From Alcanivorax sp. S71-1-4 (GTDB taxonomy: Bacteria; Pseudomonadota; Gammaproteobacteria; Pseudomonadales; Alcanivoracaceae), in assembly GCF_009846755.1 (NCBI RefSeq), contig NZ_AQOR01000007.1:103623-167622 (forward strand): 64,000 nt of DNA, written 5' to 3'. A program made the position numbers and the translations under genes. The stretch's first letter is position 1. Every line of letters starts with the position of its first letter. The notes beneath the pieces are model-generated. The model worked only from the letters and a program-made list of their open reading frames with translations. It was not told the origin of the DNA and did no database searches. This document shows, piece by piece, positions 1-10,063 of the stretch.

Positions 1-60
1 GATGGTACAATCCGCGCCGTCCTGTATCCCGGCAATGGCCGGTGGAGTGGAGAAACCCCG

Positions 61-783
61 ATGGCTTCCAAGCCTGTCCTGATTGCCTGTGCTGGCCGTA
101 CCTTCCCGCAGATCAGCGCCCGACAGGGTGATTTCGATGACTGGATTGCCCAGGGCCTGGGCGAACGCCTGCCAGTGACCGTGCTGGATATCCGCGCAGC
201 ACAGGTATTGCCCGCCGCCGATACCCTGGCGGGCGTGGTGGTGACCGGCTCGCACAGCATGGTCAGCGACCGTGAACCCTGGAGCGAACAGGCCGCCGAC
301 TGGCTGCGCACAGTGACCGTTGCCGGCGTGCCCGTGCTCGGTATCTGTTATGGCCATCAATTGTTGGCGCATGCGTTCGGCGGTGCCGTGGATTACCGCC
401 CGGAGGGCATCGAGATCGGCACCGTCGACGTCACATTGACTGACGCGGCACGCGATGATGCGCTGTTCCGCGAAGCGCCGCAGACGTTCGCGGCGCAACT
501 GGTGCATCGTCAATCCGTGCTGCGATTGCCGGAGCACGCCGTGCTGCTTGCAAGCAGTGGTGAGGAAGTGCACCAGGCATTCCGTCTTGGCGAGTGCGCC
601 TGGGGCGTGCAGTTTCATCCGGAATTTTCCGCCGGGGCCATGCGCGCGTATATCGCGCAGATGACGCAGGTGCTGGTGGAGCAGGGCCGGGATCAGGCAG
701 CGCTGGCTGCGGGTGTCCGCGAGACGCCGCAAGCGGCAGCGTTGCTGGCACGTTTTGCGGCGATTGCGGCGCAGCGTCTGTAA
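61..783 (+). CDS. class I glutamine amidotransferase (GMP synthase GATase-like)
   Basis: This 240-aa protein is a stand-alone class I glutamine amidotransferase domain, which would release ammonia from glutamine for an unidentified acceptor. The nucleophile elbow GICYGHQ places the catalytic Cys at residue 96. The QFHPEF motif supplies His186 and Glu188, so the Cys-His-Glu triad is complete. No synthetase domain is fused and the length fits the free-standing GuaA-like amidotransferases often annotated only as 'glutamine amidotransferase'. The ATG at 61 follows a GGAG-containing stretch (about 46-52). The upstream region is cut by the window edge. The next gene starts about 135 bases downstream, so the two need not be one operon. 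The physiological substrate cannot be told from sequence. Confidence 0.88.
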   Translation: MASKPVLIACAGRTFPQISARQGDFDDWIAQGLGERLPVTVLDIRAAQVLPAADTLAGVVVTGSHSMVSDREPWSEQAADWLRTVTVAGVPVLGICYGHQLLAHAFGGAVDYRPEGIEIGTVDVTLTDAARDDALFREAPQTFAAQLVHRQSVLRLPEHAVLLASSGEEVHQAFRLGECAWGVQFHPEFSAGAMRAYIAQMTQVLVEQGRDQAALAAGVRETPQAAALLARFAAIAAQRL

Positions 784-917
784 AAAAGCCGCGTGGAGTC
801 TGAGACTTTCGGCCAATAATGACCGCAGGCGCGCAGACGCAATGCTACACTGCGCGCCATCCCGTATCCCGCCCCCGCGGCGGGCTTTTCGTTCACGCAA
901 TCTGCAGAGGCGAGTCA

Positions 918-1817
918 GTGAGTGCACTGTGGCTGGTGGTGATCTGTATCGGCGCCGGGGCGATAGCCGCCCGGTTCCGGCATCCCGAGGGTTTGGTGCC
1001 CGGCCTGAACTGGTGGGTGTTGCACGTGGCGCTGCCGGCGCTGGTGCTGCAACAGATCATCCTGCTGGAGTGGTCCAATGATTTGCTGTTTCCTGCCGTC
1101 TCCATGTGGCTGGTGTTCGCCGGTGCCTGGCTGCTGATCAGTCTGGTGGGCCGCTGGCGCGGCTGGAGTCGCGGCCAGGTGGGGGCGCTGGTGTTGACCG
1201 CCGGGCTGGGCAACACGTCGTTTGTCGGCTACCCCCTGATCGAGGCGCTGCGTGGACACGATGCGCTGGGCGTGGCGGTAATCGCCGATCAGCTCGGGTC
1301 GTTTCTGGCCTTATCGTCTGCGGGCGTCATCGTGGCCGCGCTGTACTCGGGCCTGCGGGTTCACCCGGCGGCGCTGGCGAAACGCGTGGTCACCTTCCCG
1401 GCCTTTATTGCCCTGGTGGCGGCATTGCTGCTGCGCCAGGCCGGCGGCTTGCCGCCGGTCCTGATGGAAGTGGCGGGCCGGCTTGGCCTGACGCTGACAC
1501 CGCTGGCGCTGTTTTCGGTCGGCATGCAGTTGCGGCTGCGTGCTTCCGGCCATGACCTGGGTCCCATGCTGTACGGCCTGGGCTGGAAACTGATGCTCGC
1601 GCCGCTGATGATATGGGGCATTGCCGTGGCCATCGGCGCGCCGCCTGCGTCGGGCGACATTGCCGTATTGCAGGCGGCCATGGCACCGATGATCACCGCC
1701 GGTATTCTGGCGCAACAACACGGGCTGGCACCGTCGCTGGCGAATCACATCGTCGGCATCGGTATCCTGCTGTCTCTGGTCACGGTCCCCCTGGCCAATT
1801 ATCTGCTGGGCCTGTAG
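918..1817 (+). CDS. AEC-family (auxin efflux carrier-like) transporter
   Basis: This is a hydrophobic 299-aa inner-membrane protein of the AEC/BART superfamily. It has about ten membrane segments and the family-typical helix breaks, seen here in 'GLGNTSFVGYPLIEA' and the C-terminal 'AMAPMITAGILAQQHG' region. Bacterial members are secondary carriers, some for malate or malonate; the substrate here is unknown. The open frame extends back to an ATG at 819. I prefer the GTG at 918 because it has AGAGG seven bases upstream (906-910) and the protein then begins directly with a membrane helix (SALWLVVICIGAG). The extra 33 residues from 819 are polar and unlike the family, and a TACACT -10-like box lies at 846-851. 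The gene ends 27 bases before the cinA-type gene. Confidence 0.85.
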   Translation: MSALWLVVICIGAGAIAARFRHPEGLVPGLNWWVLHVALPALVLQQIILLEWSNDLLFPAVSMWLVFAGAWLLISLVGRWRGWSRGQVGALVLTAGLGNTSFVGYPLIEALRGHDALGVAVIADQLGSFLALSSAGVIVAALYSGLRVHPAALAKRVVTFPAFIALVAALLLRQAGGLPPVLMEVAGRLGLTLTPLALFSVGMQLRLRASGHDLGPMLYGLGWKLMLAPLMIWGIAVAIGAPPASGDIAVLQAAMAPMITAGILAQQHGLAPSLANHIVGIGILLSLVTVPLANYLLGL

Positions 1818-1844
1818 GTACCGCGCCGCAACGGAGGGCATCAC

Positions 1845-2324
1845 GTGCGACACTGGCAACTGGCAAAAGAAGTGGGCGAGGCGCTGGCCAGCGCCAGGGT
1901 CTCGCTGGCCACGGCGGAATCCTGCACCGGCGGTGGCATCGCCGCGGCCATCACGGATATTCCCGGTTGTTCCGGCTGGTTTGAGCGCGGTTTCGTGACC
2001 TATTCCAACGCCGCGAAAATGGACATGCTCGGTGTCCCCGCCACGTTGCTGGATGAGCATGGCGCGGTCAGTGGCCCGGTGGTGCGGGCCATGGCCGAGG
2101 GCGCGTTGCAGCACAGCCTGGCGGACATCAGTGTCGCGGTCAGCGGCATCGCCGGCCCCGATGGCGGCACGCCTGCCAAGCCGGTAGGCACCGTCTGGTT
2201 TGCCTGGGCCCGCCGTGGCGGCCGCACCGACATTCACTGCCAGTGCCTGTCCGGTGACCGCGATGCGGTGCGCGCCGGCACCATCGAAATCGCCCTGCGC
2301 GGCGTGCTGGCGCGGCTGCGCTGA
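1845..2324 (+). CDS. pncC: CinA C-terminal-domain protein (nicotinamide-nucleotide amidohydrolase)
   Basis: The 159-aa product matches the single-domain CinA/PncC family, which deamidates nicotinamide mononucleotide to nicotinic acid mononucleotide in pyridine nucleotide recycling. Family signatures are all present: TAESCTGG near residue 24, the GFVTYSN segment, HGAVS, SGIAGPDGG and KPVGTVW. It lacks the N-terminal molybdopterin-binding-like half of full-length CinA, which is normal for this short form. The start is a GTG at 1845 preceded by GGAGGG at 1833-1838. Its position immediately before recA is conserved in many gammaproteobacteria, but recA has its own promoter here, so cotranscription would be partial at most. 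Confidence 0.92.
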   Translation: MRHWQLAKEVGEALASARVSLATAESCTGGGIAAAITDIPGCSGWFERGFVTYSNAAKMDMLGVPATLLDEHGAVSGPVVRAMAEGALQHSLADISVAVSGIAGPDGGTPAKPVGTVWFAWARRGGRTDIHCQCLSGDRDAVRAGTIEIALRGVLARLR

Positions 2325-2353
2325 GCCCTGATCACCGTCCCGTTTTGCCGGGG

Positions 2354-2382
2354 TTGCAGGGGCAGGGCCTCCTGAGCATAAT
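2354..2382 (+). promoter_or_regulatory. sigma70-type promoter of recA
   Basis: A TTGCAG -35 box (2354-2359) and a CATAAT -10 box (2377-2382) are separated by exactly 17 bases. The recA start codon lies 83 bases past the -10 box. The LexA site begins one base after the -10 box. Confidence 0.7.
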
Positions 2383-2383
2383 A

Positions 2384-2399
2384 CTGTCCATATTAACAG
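2384..2399 (+). promoter_or_regulatory. LexA (SOS) operator of recA
   Basis: The 16 bases read CTGT-N8-ACAG with an AT-rich centre (ccatatta), a perfect match to the gammaproteobacterial LexA consensus. The site covers the expected transcription start, so bound LexA would block RNA polymerase. This makes recA SOS-inducible and autoregulated through the RecA coprotease activity. Confidence 0.88.
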
Positions 2400-2465
2400 T
2401 GTCCGGTCCCGGGCCATCCCCTGTGCCAGTCACCACCGAGCATTCACCACCGAGAGGGTTTTGCA

Positions 2466-3506
2466 ATGGATGACAACAAGAGCAAGGCGCTGAGCGCCGC
2501 GCTGTCCCAGATCGAGCGTCAATTCGGCAAGGGTTCCGTGATGCGCATGGGCGACCGCAAGCGCGAGCCCATGCCGGCCATCTCCACGGGCTCTCTGGGG
2601 CTGGACGTGGCGCTGGGTATCGGTGGCCTGCCGAAAGGCCGCATTGTTGAAATCTACGGCCCGGAATCCTCGGGCAAAACGACGCTCACCCTGTCCGTGA
2701 TCGCCCAGGCGCAGAAGAATGGCGCCAACTGTGCCTTCGTCGACGCCGAGCATGCGCTGGACCCGGACTACGCCGAGAAGCTGGGCGTCAACGTCGATGA
2801 CCTGATCGTCTCCCAGCCGGACACCGGCGAACAGGCGCTGGAAATCACCGACATGCTGGTGCGTTCCGGCGCCGTGGATGTGGTGATCGTCGACTCCGTG
2901 GCGGCCCTGGTGCCCAAGGCGGAAATCGAAGGTGAGATGGGGGATCACCACGTGGGCGTGCAGGCCCGCCTGATGAGCCAGGCGCTGCGCAAGATCACCG
3001 GCTCGGTGAAGAACGCCAACTGCCTGGTGATCTTCATCAACCAGATCCGCATGAAGATCGGTGTGATGTTCGGCAACCCGGAAACCACCACCGGCGGTAA
3101 CGCGCTGAAATTCTATTCCTCCGTCCGCCTGGACATCCGCCGCATCGGCGCGGTGAAGCAGGGCGACGAAGTGATCGGCAGCGAAACCCGCGTCAAGGTG
3201 GTCAAGAACAAGGTCGCGCCCCCGTTCCGCCAGGCTGAATTCCAGATTCTCTATGGCAGCGGCATCAACAACCTGGGCGAAATTCTGGACATGGGCGTGC
3301 AATTGGGCCTGATCGACAAATCGGGTGCCTGGTATGCCTACAAGGGCGACAAGATCGGCCAGGGCAAACAGAACGCCTGTGATTTCCTGCGTGATAACCC
3401 GCAGGCACGGGATGAAGTCGAAGCGCAGATCCGCGCTCGGCTGCTGGCGCCTGTCAACAAGGAGGGCAGCAAGGAAGATGCACAGGTGGTCGAGGAAGAG
3501 GATTGA
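2466..3506 (+). CDS. recA: RecA recombinase
   Basis: This 346-aa cytoplasmic protein is RecA, the ATP-dependent strand-exchange protein that also triggers LexA self-cleavage. The Walker A loop GPESSGKT is at residues 65-72, Walker B is in [15 protein letters not shown], and the family-typical [17 protein letters not shown] (L2 loop) and [12 protein letters not shown] segments are intact. The acidic C-terminal tail ends in EEED, as in other RecA proteins. Length agrees with gammaproteobacterial RecA. It is controlled by the promoter and LexA box just upstream. The RecX modulator gene begins 33 bases after the stop codon, a standard pairing. Confidence 0.99.
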   Translation: MDDNKSKALSAALSQIERQFGKGSVMRMGDRKREPMPAISTGSLGLDVALGIGGLPKGRIVEIYGPESSGKTTLTLSVIAQAQKNGANCAFVDAEHALDPDYAEKLGVNVDDLIVSQPDTGEQALEITDMLVRSGAVDVVIVDSVAALVPKAEIEGEMGDHHVGVQARLMSQALRKITGSVKNANCLVIFINQIRMKIGVMFGNPETTTGGNALKFYSSVRLDIRRIGAVKQGDEVIGSETRVKVVKNKVAPPFRQAEFQILYGSGINNLGEILDMGVQLGLIDKSGAWYAYKGDKIGQGKQNACDFLRDNPQARDEVEAQIRARLLAPVNKEGSKEDAQVVEEED

Positions 3507-3538
3507 TTTACCCGGCTTGCTGAGCAGAGTGCCGCAGC

Positions 3539-4063
3539 ATGATCGGTGATGATGCCGGGGCTCCCGCGGGCCGTCATGAGACGGCCGCCGCCGCGGATGA
3601 TCCCCAGGCGCGTGCGGCAGAAATGCGCCGCGTCGCGTTGGGCATGCTGGGGCGGCGCGAATATGCCCGCGCTGAACTCCGGCAACGGCTGACAAAGCGC
3701 TTCGGCGAAGACGCACCGGTCGATGCGCTGCTGGACTGGCTGGAAGCGCAGCGTTTCCTCGACGACACCCGCTATGCCGGCATGCTGGTGCGCAGCCGGA
3801 TTGAGCGGGGGCAGGGGCCACTGCGTATCCGGCAGGCACTGCAACAGAATGGTGTGAGCAACCCGCTGGCGGAGCAGGCACTGGCCGAGGCAGGTTGCGA
3901 CTGGTTTGCTCTCGCCGCCGGCACCTGCCGCCGCCGGTTTGGTGCCGGGCCGCCGGCAGACCTGAAGGACAAGGCCCGCCGGTTGCGCTTTCTGCAGTAT
4001 CGCGGTTTCACCGCCGATCAGTGCTTTGAGGCACTGGATGGCGATGACACTGGCCTGGACTGA
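3539..4063 (+). CDS. recX: RecX regulatory protein
   Basis: The 174-aa product is RecX, a small helical-repeat protein that binds RecA filaments and limits their extension. Characteristic segments are ALGMLGRREYARAELRQRL, the LDWLEAQRFLDDTRYA repeat and a C-terminal KARRLRFLQYRGF stretch, matching the three tandem three-helix repeats of the family. The first 25 residues are low-complexity (Ala/Asp/Gly-rich) and not conserved, so the true start could be slightly internal. It sits 32 bases after recA with no visible strong terminator between them, consistent with readthrough from the SOS promoter. Confidence 0.93.
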   Translation: MIGDDAGAPAGRHETAAAADDPQARAAEMRRVALGMLGRREYARAELRQRLTKRFGEDAPVDALLDWLEAQRFLDDTRYAGMLVRSRIERGQGPLRIRQALQQNGVSNPLAEQALAEAGCDWFALAAGTCRRRFGAGPPADLKDKARRLRFLQYRGFTADQCFEALDGDDTGLD

Positions 4064-4384
4064 TCCATAGCGGGCGTGTCGGCGCCTGATTTTCTGGCAG
4101 ATGGCTCGCTTGATGACTTGCCTGATGACTTTCCTGATTGTCTGGCCGCCGTTGCCCTGCTGCCGGTGCCTGGCGGCCAGCGGCTGGTAAGCCGCTACAG
4201 ACCCGTTTCCCCCGTGGAGAGCCTCGCGCTGCCATCATCCCCCCCGGAAGGCAGGGCGGGGCTCTCCGCGTTCTCACCCCCTTCCGCCATGGCATCAGCC
4301 CCTGCGGTCGCATAGCGCCTGCATTCTGGCCCCGTTATACTTGCCGCTTTCCGTCATACCCCGACTGATACGACAGCGAGACTT
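4064..4384 (+). other. recX-alaS intergenic region with long imperfect hairpin
   Basis: This 321-base stretch holds no convincing gene; the short open frames in it have no recognisable protein character. It contains near-direct repeats of GATGACTT around 4112-4135. An imperfect hairpin has outer arms GGAGAGCC (4216-4223) and GGCTCTCC (4260-4267) and inner arms CTGCC (4229-4233) and GGCAG (4250-4254). No T-run follows, so it is a weak terminator or attenuator candidate. A TTATACT box at 4334-4340 may be the -10 element of alaS, but I see no good -35 box. Confidence 0.4.
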
Positions 4385-6985
<2,601 letters not shown>

Positions 6986-7101
6986 CGGGGCGTTACGCGG
7001 CCGGCTGTAACACATTTGTACAGTCGTGCCGCCCGGCCTTCATGCATCTTTGCCGCGCAGATGCTAAAGTAGCGCGCCCTTTTTGCTGACAACTTCTTTA
7101 T

Positions 7102-8331
<1,230 letters not shown>

Positions 8332-8339
8332 CAGAATGA

Positions 8340-8370
8340 CCCGCCCGGCACCGCCAGGGTGCCGGGCGGG
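8340..8370 (+). terminator. perfect 13-bp hairpin after lysC
   Basis: The arms at 8340-8352 (cccgcccggcacc) and 8358-8370 are exactly complementary, with a five-base loop, starting nine bases after the lysC stop codon. No T-run follows, so it may act as a Rho-assisted or mRNA-stabilising end rather than a classic intrinsic terminator. Confidence 0.6.
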
Positions 8371-8384
8371 TGACTGCTGGCGGC

Positions 8385-8413
8385 AAGACATCGCTGCCGG
8401 CATGCTGCATAAT
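8385..8413 (+). promoter_or_regulatory. candidate csrA promoter and GGA-rich leader
   Basis: AAGACA (8385-8390) and CATAAT (8408-8413) are 17 bases apart, about 118 bases before csrA. The leader downstream contains several GGA triplets, including ones in and around the ribosome site (AAGGACCCAGGAGGGACC at about 8510-8527). CsrA binds GGA motifs, so translational autoregulation is plausible. Confidence 0.45.
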
Positions 8414-8530
8414 GATTGCCCGCATCAGGGAGCGGGTATGTGGTCCCGGGCCCAAGGAATCACCCGGAGGAGCCGACCCCTGAGCAGCGGACATGCGCTC
8501 ATTTACTGAAGGACCCAGGAGGGACCAACC

Positions 8531-8719
8531 ATGCTTATTCTTACCCGGCGAGTAGGCGAAACCCTGATGATCGGTGATGATGTCACCGTGACCGTGCTTG
8601 GTGTCAAAGGCAACCAGGTGCGTATCGGCGTCAATGCGCCGAAGGAAGTCGCCGTGCACCGCGAAGAAATCTACCAGCGGATCCAGCACGAAAAAACGGC
8701 GGATGGAGACGCTGTCTGA
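8531..8719 (+). CDS. csrA: carbon storage regulator CsrA/RsmA
   Basis: This 62-aa protein is the RNA-binding post-transcriptional regulator CsrA (RsmA in pseudomonads). The N-terminus [17 protein letters not shown] and the core [18 protein letters not shown] are essentially canonical, including Leu4 and Arg6, with Arg44 in the [10 protein letters not shown] segment (residues known to contact RNA). It acts as a domain-swapped dimer that blocks or stabilises mRNAs through GGA motifs. A strong AGGAGG ribosome site lies at 8517-8522. The following gene is tRNA-Ser, the same arrangement as in Pseudomonas. Confidence 0.99.
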   Translation: MLILTRRVGETLMIGDDVTVTVLGVKGNQVRIGVNAPKEVAVHREEIYQRIQHEKTADGDAV

Positions 8720-8745
8720 TTTTTCCCCAACCGATTGTATTAGGG

Positions 8746-8774
8746 CTGGGATTTCAGATCAGAAATGGTATTAT
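8746..8774 (+). promoter_or_regulatory. possible promoter of tRNA-Ser
   Basis: A good -10 box TATTAT (8769-8774) is followed by a GC-rich discriminator (GCCCGCGG), typical of stable-RNA promoters, 65 bases before the mature tRNA. The -35 region at the right distance (8746-8751, CTGGGA) is poor, so only the -10 element is convincing. Confidence 0.4.
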
Positions 8775-8839
8775 GCCCGCGGTCGGCAAACGCCGGCCCC
8801 GAGCTTGGCCGGCAATGTTGCTAGGCCTTGCAAAAATCC

Positions 8840-8929
8840 GGTGAGGTGGCCGAGTGGCTGAAGGCGCTCCCCTGCTAAGGGAGTATACGTTAAACCGTAT
8901 CGAGGGTTCGAATCCCTCCCTCACCGCCA
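8840..8929 (+). tRNA. tRNA-Ser(GCU)
   Basis: The 90-nt class II tRNA folds with acceptor arms GGTGAGG (8840-8846) and CCTCACC (8919-8925), discriminator G8926 and an encoded CCA (8927-8929). The anticodon GCT is at 8874-8876 in the loop CTGCTAA, reading AGC/AGU serine codons. The long variable arm expected of tRNA-Ser is present, as is the T-loop GGTTCGAATCC. It lies downstream of csrA. Its 3' end is also one arm of the inverted repeat described separately. Confidence 0.98.
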
Positions 8930-8981
8930 GACATAAAAGAACCCGCGCAGTGCGCGGGTTTTTTTATGTCTGGCGGTGAGG
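8919..8981 (+). repeat. 30-bp inverted repeat including the tRNA-Ser 3' end
   Basis: Positions 8919-8948 and 8952-8981 pair over 30 bp with a three-base centre. There are 29 Watson-Crick pairs and one G-T at 8939/8961. The left arm contains the tRNA acceptor 3' strand, discriminator and CCA; the right arm is an inverted copy of it. The terminator is the inner part of this palindrome. Confidence 0.93.
8941..8965 (+). terminator. intrinsic terminator of tRNA-Ser
   Basis: The stem ACCCGCGC/GCGCGGGT (8941-8948 with 8952-8959), closed by a three-base loop, is followed by seven T residues (8959-8965), a classic Rho-independent terminator twelve bases after the CCA end. Confidence 0.9.
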
Positions 8982-9151
8982 ACTGGCACGACGAGAACCC
9001 CAGTTCGACAAGCCGCCGCAGGCGGCACAGGGCGTCATCGCAGATGACGGGGCGTAGCCCCGAGCGCGTAGCGCGAGTCAATCCCGACCGACGCCGTAGC
9101 ACCCAACCCGTTTGAGGCACTGCGCGGGTTTTTTTATGTCTGGCGGTGAGG
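8951..9151 (+). repeat. 31-bp direct repeat, 170-base period
   Basis: Bases 8951-8981 recur identically at 9121-9151, exactly 170 bases later. The repeat covers the 3' half of the terminator, its T-run and the inverted tRNA 3' sequence. The match extends a few more bases to the left with one mismatch. A local duplication is the simplest explanation. Confidence 0.93.
9012..9074 (+). repeat. four consecutive GNA-triloop mini-hairpins
   Basis: Four short perfect palindromes stand almost end to end: GCCGCC-GCA-GGCGGC (9012-9026), GTCATC-GCA-GATGAC (9034-9048), GGGGC-GTA-GCCCC (9049-9061) and GCGC-GTA-GCGC (9064-9074). In each the loop is GNA closed by a C-G pair, a combination known to give unusually stable DNA mini-hairpins. 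I see no coding function. Confidence 0.85.
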
Positions 9152-9156
9152 GGTGA

Positions 9157-9216
9157 GCGGGGCGTATTAGAAGCAACGCTTCGCGCCCCGCGAACGCCGT
9201 TTCGCCGTCAGGCGAA
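9157..9216 (+). repeat. nested hairpins in spacer
   Basis: GCGGGGCG (9157-9164) pairs with CGCCCCGC (9184-9191). Nested inside it is GAAGC-AAC-GCTTC (9170-9182). Immediately after comes TTCGCC-GTCA-GGCGAA (9201-9216). They continue the palindromic character of this gene-free spacer. Confidence 0.75.
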
Positions 9217-9262
9217 TCGGCCGGGACCCAACTTGACGTATCCCTGATCTGGATGACGGGGC

Positions 9263-9461
9263 GGTAGGGTGGGTAGAGCGAATGCGAAACCCGCCACGTC
9301 CAAGCGATGGCTAACTCCCACAGAATCATCGAAACTCCCCTCTACGGAGATGGGCAGAGAACGGAGATAGGCAGAACGGAGGCGGGCAGGTTCGCTGTTT
9401 TTGTGCGAGCAGTGCGCAGCATGGTCTCGGGGGGTTTCGCATTCGCTCTACCCACCCTACC
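9263..9461. repeat. 199-bp element bounded by a 30-bp perfect inverted repeat (MITE-like)
   Basis: Bases 9263-9292 and 9432-9461 are perfect reverse complements over 30 bp; the arms contain GGGTGGGTAGAGCGAATGCG. The 139 bases between hold no gene but have internal repeats of the type AACGGAG/GGGCAG. The structure resembles a miniature inverted-repeat element or a two-copy palindromic repeat. No clear target-site duplication was recognised. Confidence 0.75.
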
Positions 9462-9760
9462 CACCATTCGGGATTTTATCCGGACTCCCGATCTGCCAGG
9501 GAGAGTCGACGTCGTATGTCCTTGAAGAAGCCAGGACGAAGCCCGGGCGTATGCCGTATCCCCACAAGGAACTTCTTGTCGCAATGTTTCAAGTCCAGGC
9601 GCACCAAAAGAATAGTGAAAAAATAAAAACCATTGTGAAGGGATTGTTTGAGGTAATCCATATGAATACGGCGTCTGGGATTGTATGTGGGCAAGGAGCA
9701 AGGGATTTGAAATTCTATGGAATTGTCAGAATATGGATTATCGGGGTACGGCATATGAAA

Positions 9761-9778
9761 TGATATCTTAATGATATC
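9761..9778 (+). promoter_or_regulatory. TGATATC double repeat, possible operator
   Basis: TGATATC occurs at 9761-9767 and again at 9772-9778, an 11-base period or about one helical turn. Each contains the self-complementary GATATC. The layout suits a dimeric regulator bound on one face of the DNA. No known regulator consensus was recognised. Confidence 0.3.
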
Positions 9779-9927
9779 GTCCGTCTCTGCTTAAAATACA
9801 CGCGATCAATTTTTCCGACGAATGACATGCAGCGCGCATGCAAAAATAATTGTTTAGTTTCATGTGCTTGAAGAATCACGCACCGTTTTCGCTCCATATA
9901 TGCCTGATTTTGACGCAACCTTGACGG

Positions 9928-9957
9928 TTGTCGTCGTGCGTCGTCGAACATTATTAT
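9928..9957 (+). promoter_or_regulatory. candidate promoter of the giant gene
   Basis: TTGTCG (9928-9933) and TATTAT (9952-9957) are 18 bases apart. They would start a transcript near 9964, about 100 bases before the giant ORF. Two TTGACG boxes (9910-9915, 9921-9926) lie just upstream, 11 bases apart, and could be alternative -35 elements or regulator contacts. Confidence 0.38.
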
Positions 9958-10063
9958 CGGTCTCGCTGCCATTTTCCGGGGGAGAAAGTGGCGGTCGATT
10001 TTAGTTCGGGGCCTGTCTGTCAAGTCGGGGAATCCAGGAATTCAGCTCTAGGGAAGGTGTCTT

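Larger units (their letters stand above)
9462..10063 (+). other. AT-richer gene-free region upstream of the giant gene
   Basis: These 602 bases are noticeably AT-richer than their surroundings (9601-9660 has 20 G/C of 60). Short open frames on both strands have no recognisable protein character and I call none. The region holds the candidate operator-like repeat and promoter listed separately, and serves as the upstream regulatory region of the giant gene. Confidence 0.55.

Noticed and set aside
4076..4315. 79-codon open frame between recX and alaS
   Set aside because: No ribosome site or recognisable family; the acidic repeat comes from a short DNA repeat, and the region looks like a structured spacer.
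8890..9120. Minus-strand open frame ending in SGGEGGIRTLDTV
   Set aside because: This peptide is simply the reverse complement of the tRNA-Ser gene read as protein, a well-known spurious annotation.
9401..9763. 120-codon open frame in the AT-richer spacer
   Set aside because: Its first part lies inside the 30-bp inverted repeat and the remainder has no protein character. The opposing frame at 9476-9754 is equally unconvincing.
8840..10063. Genomic-island attachment site at tRNA-Ser
   Set aside because: There is no integrase in the window and the repeated tRNA 3' sequence is inverted, not direct, so it is not an att duplication. An island remains possible but unsupported.
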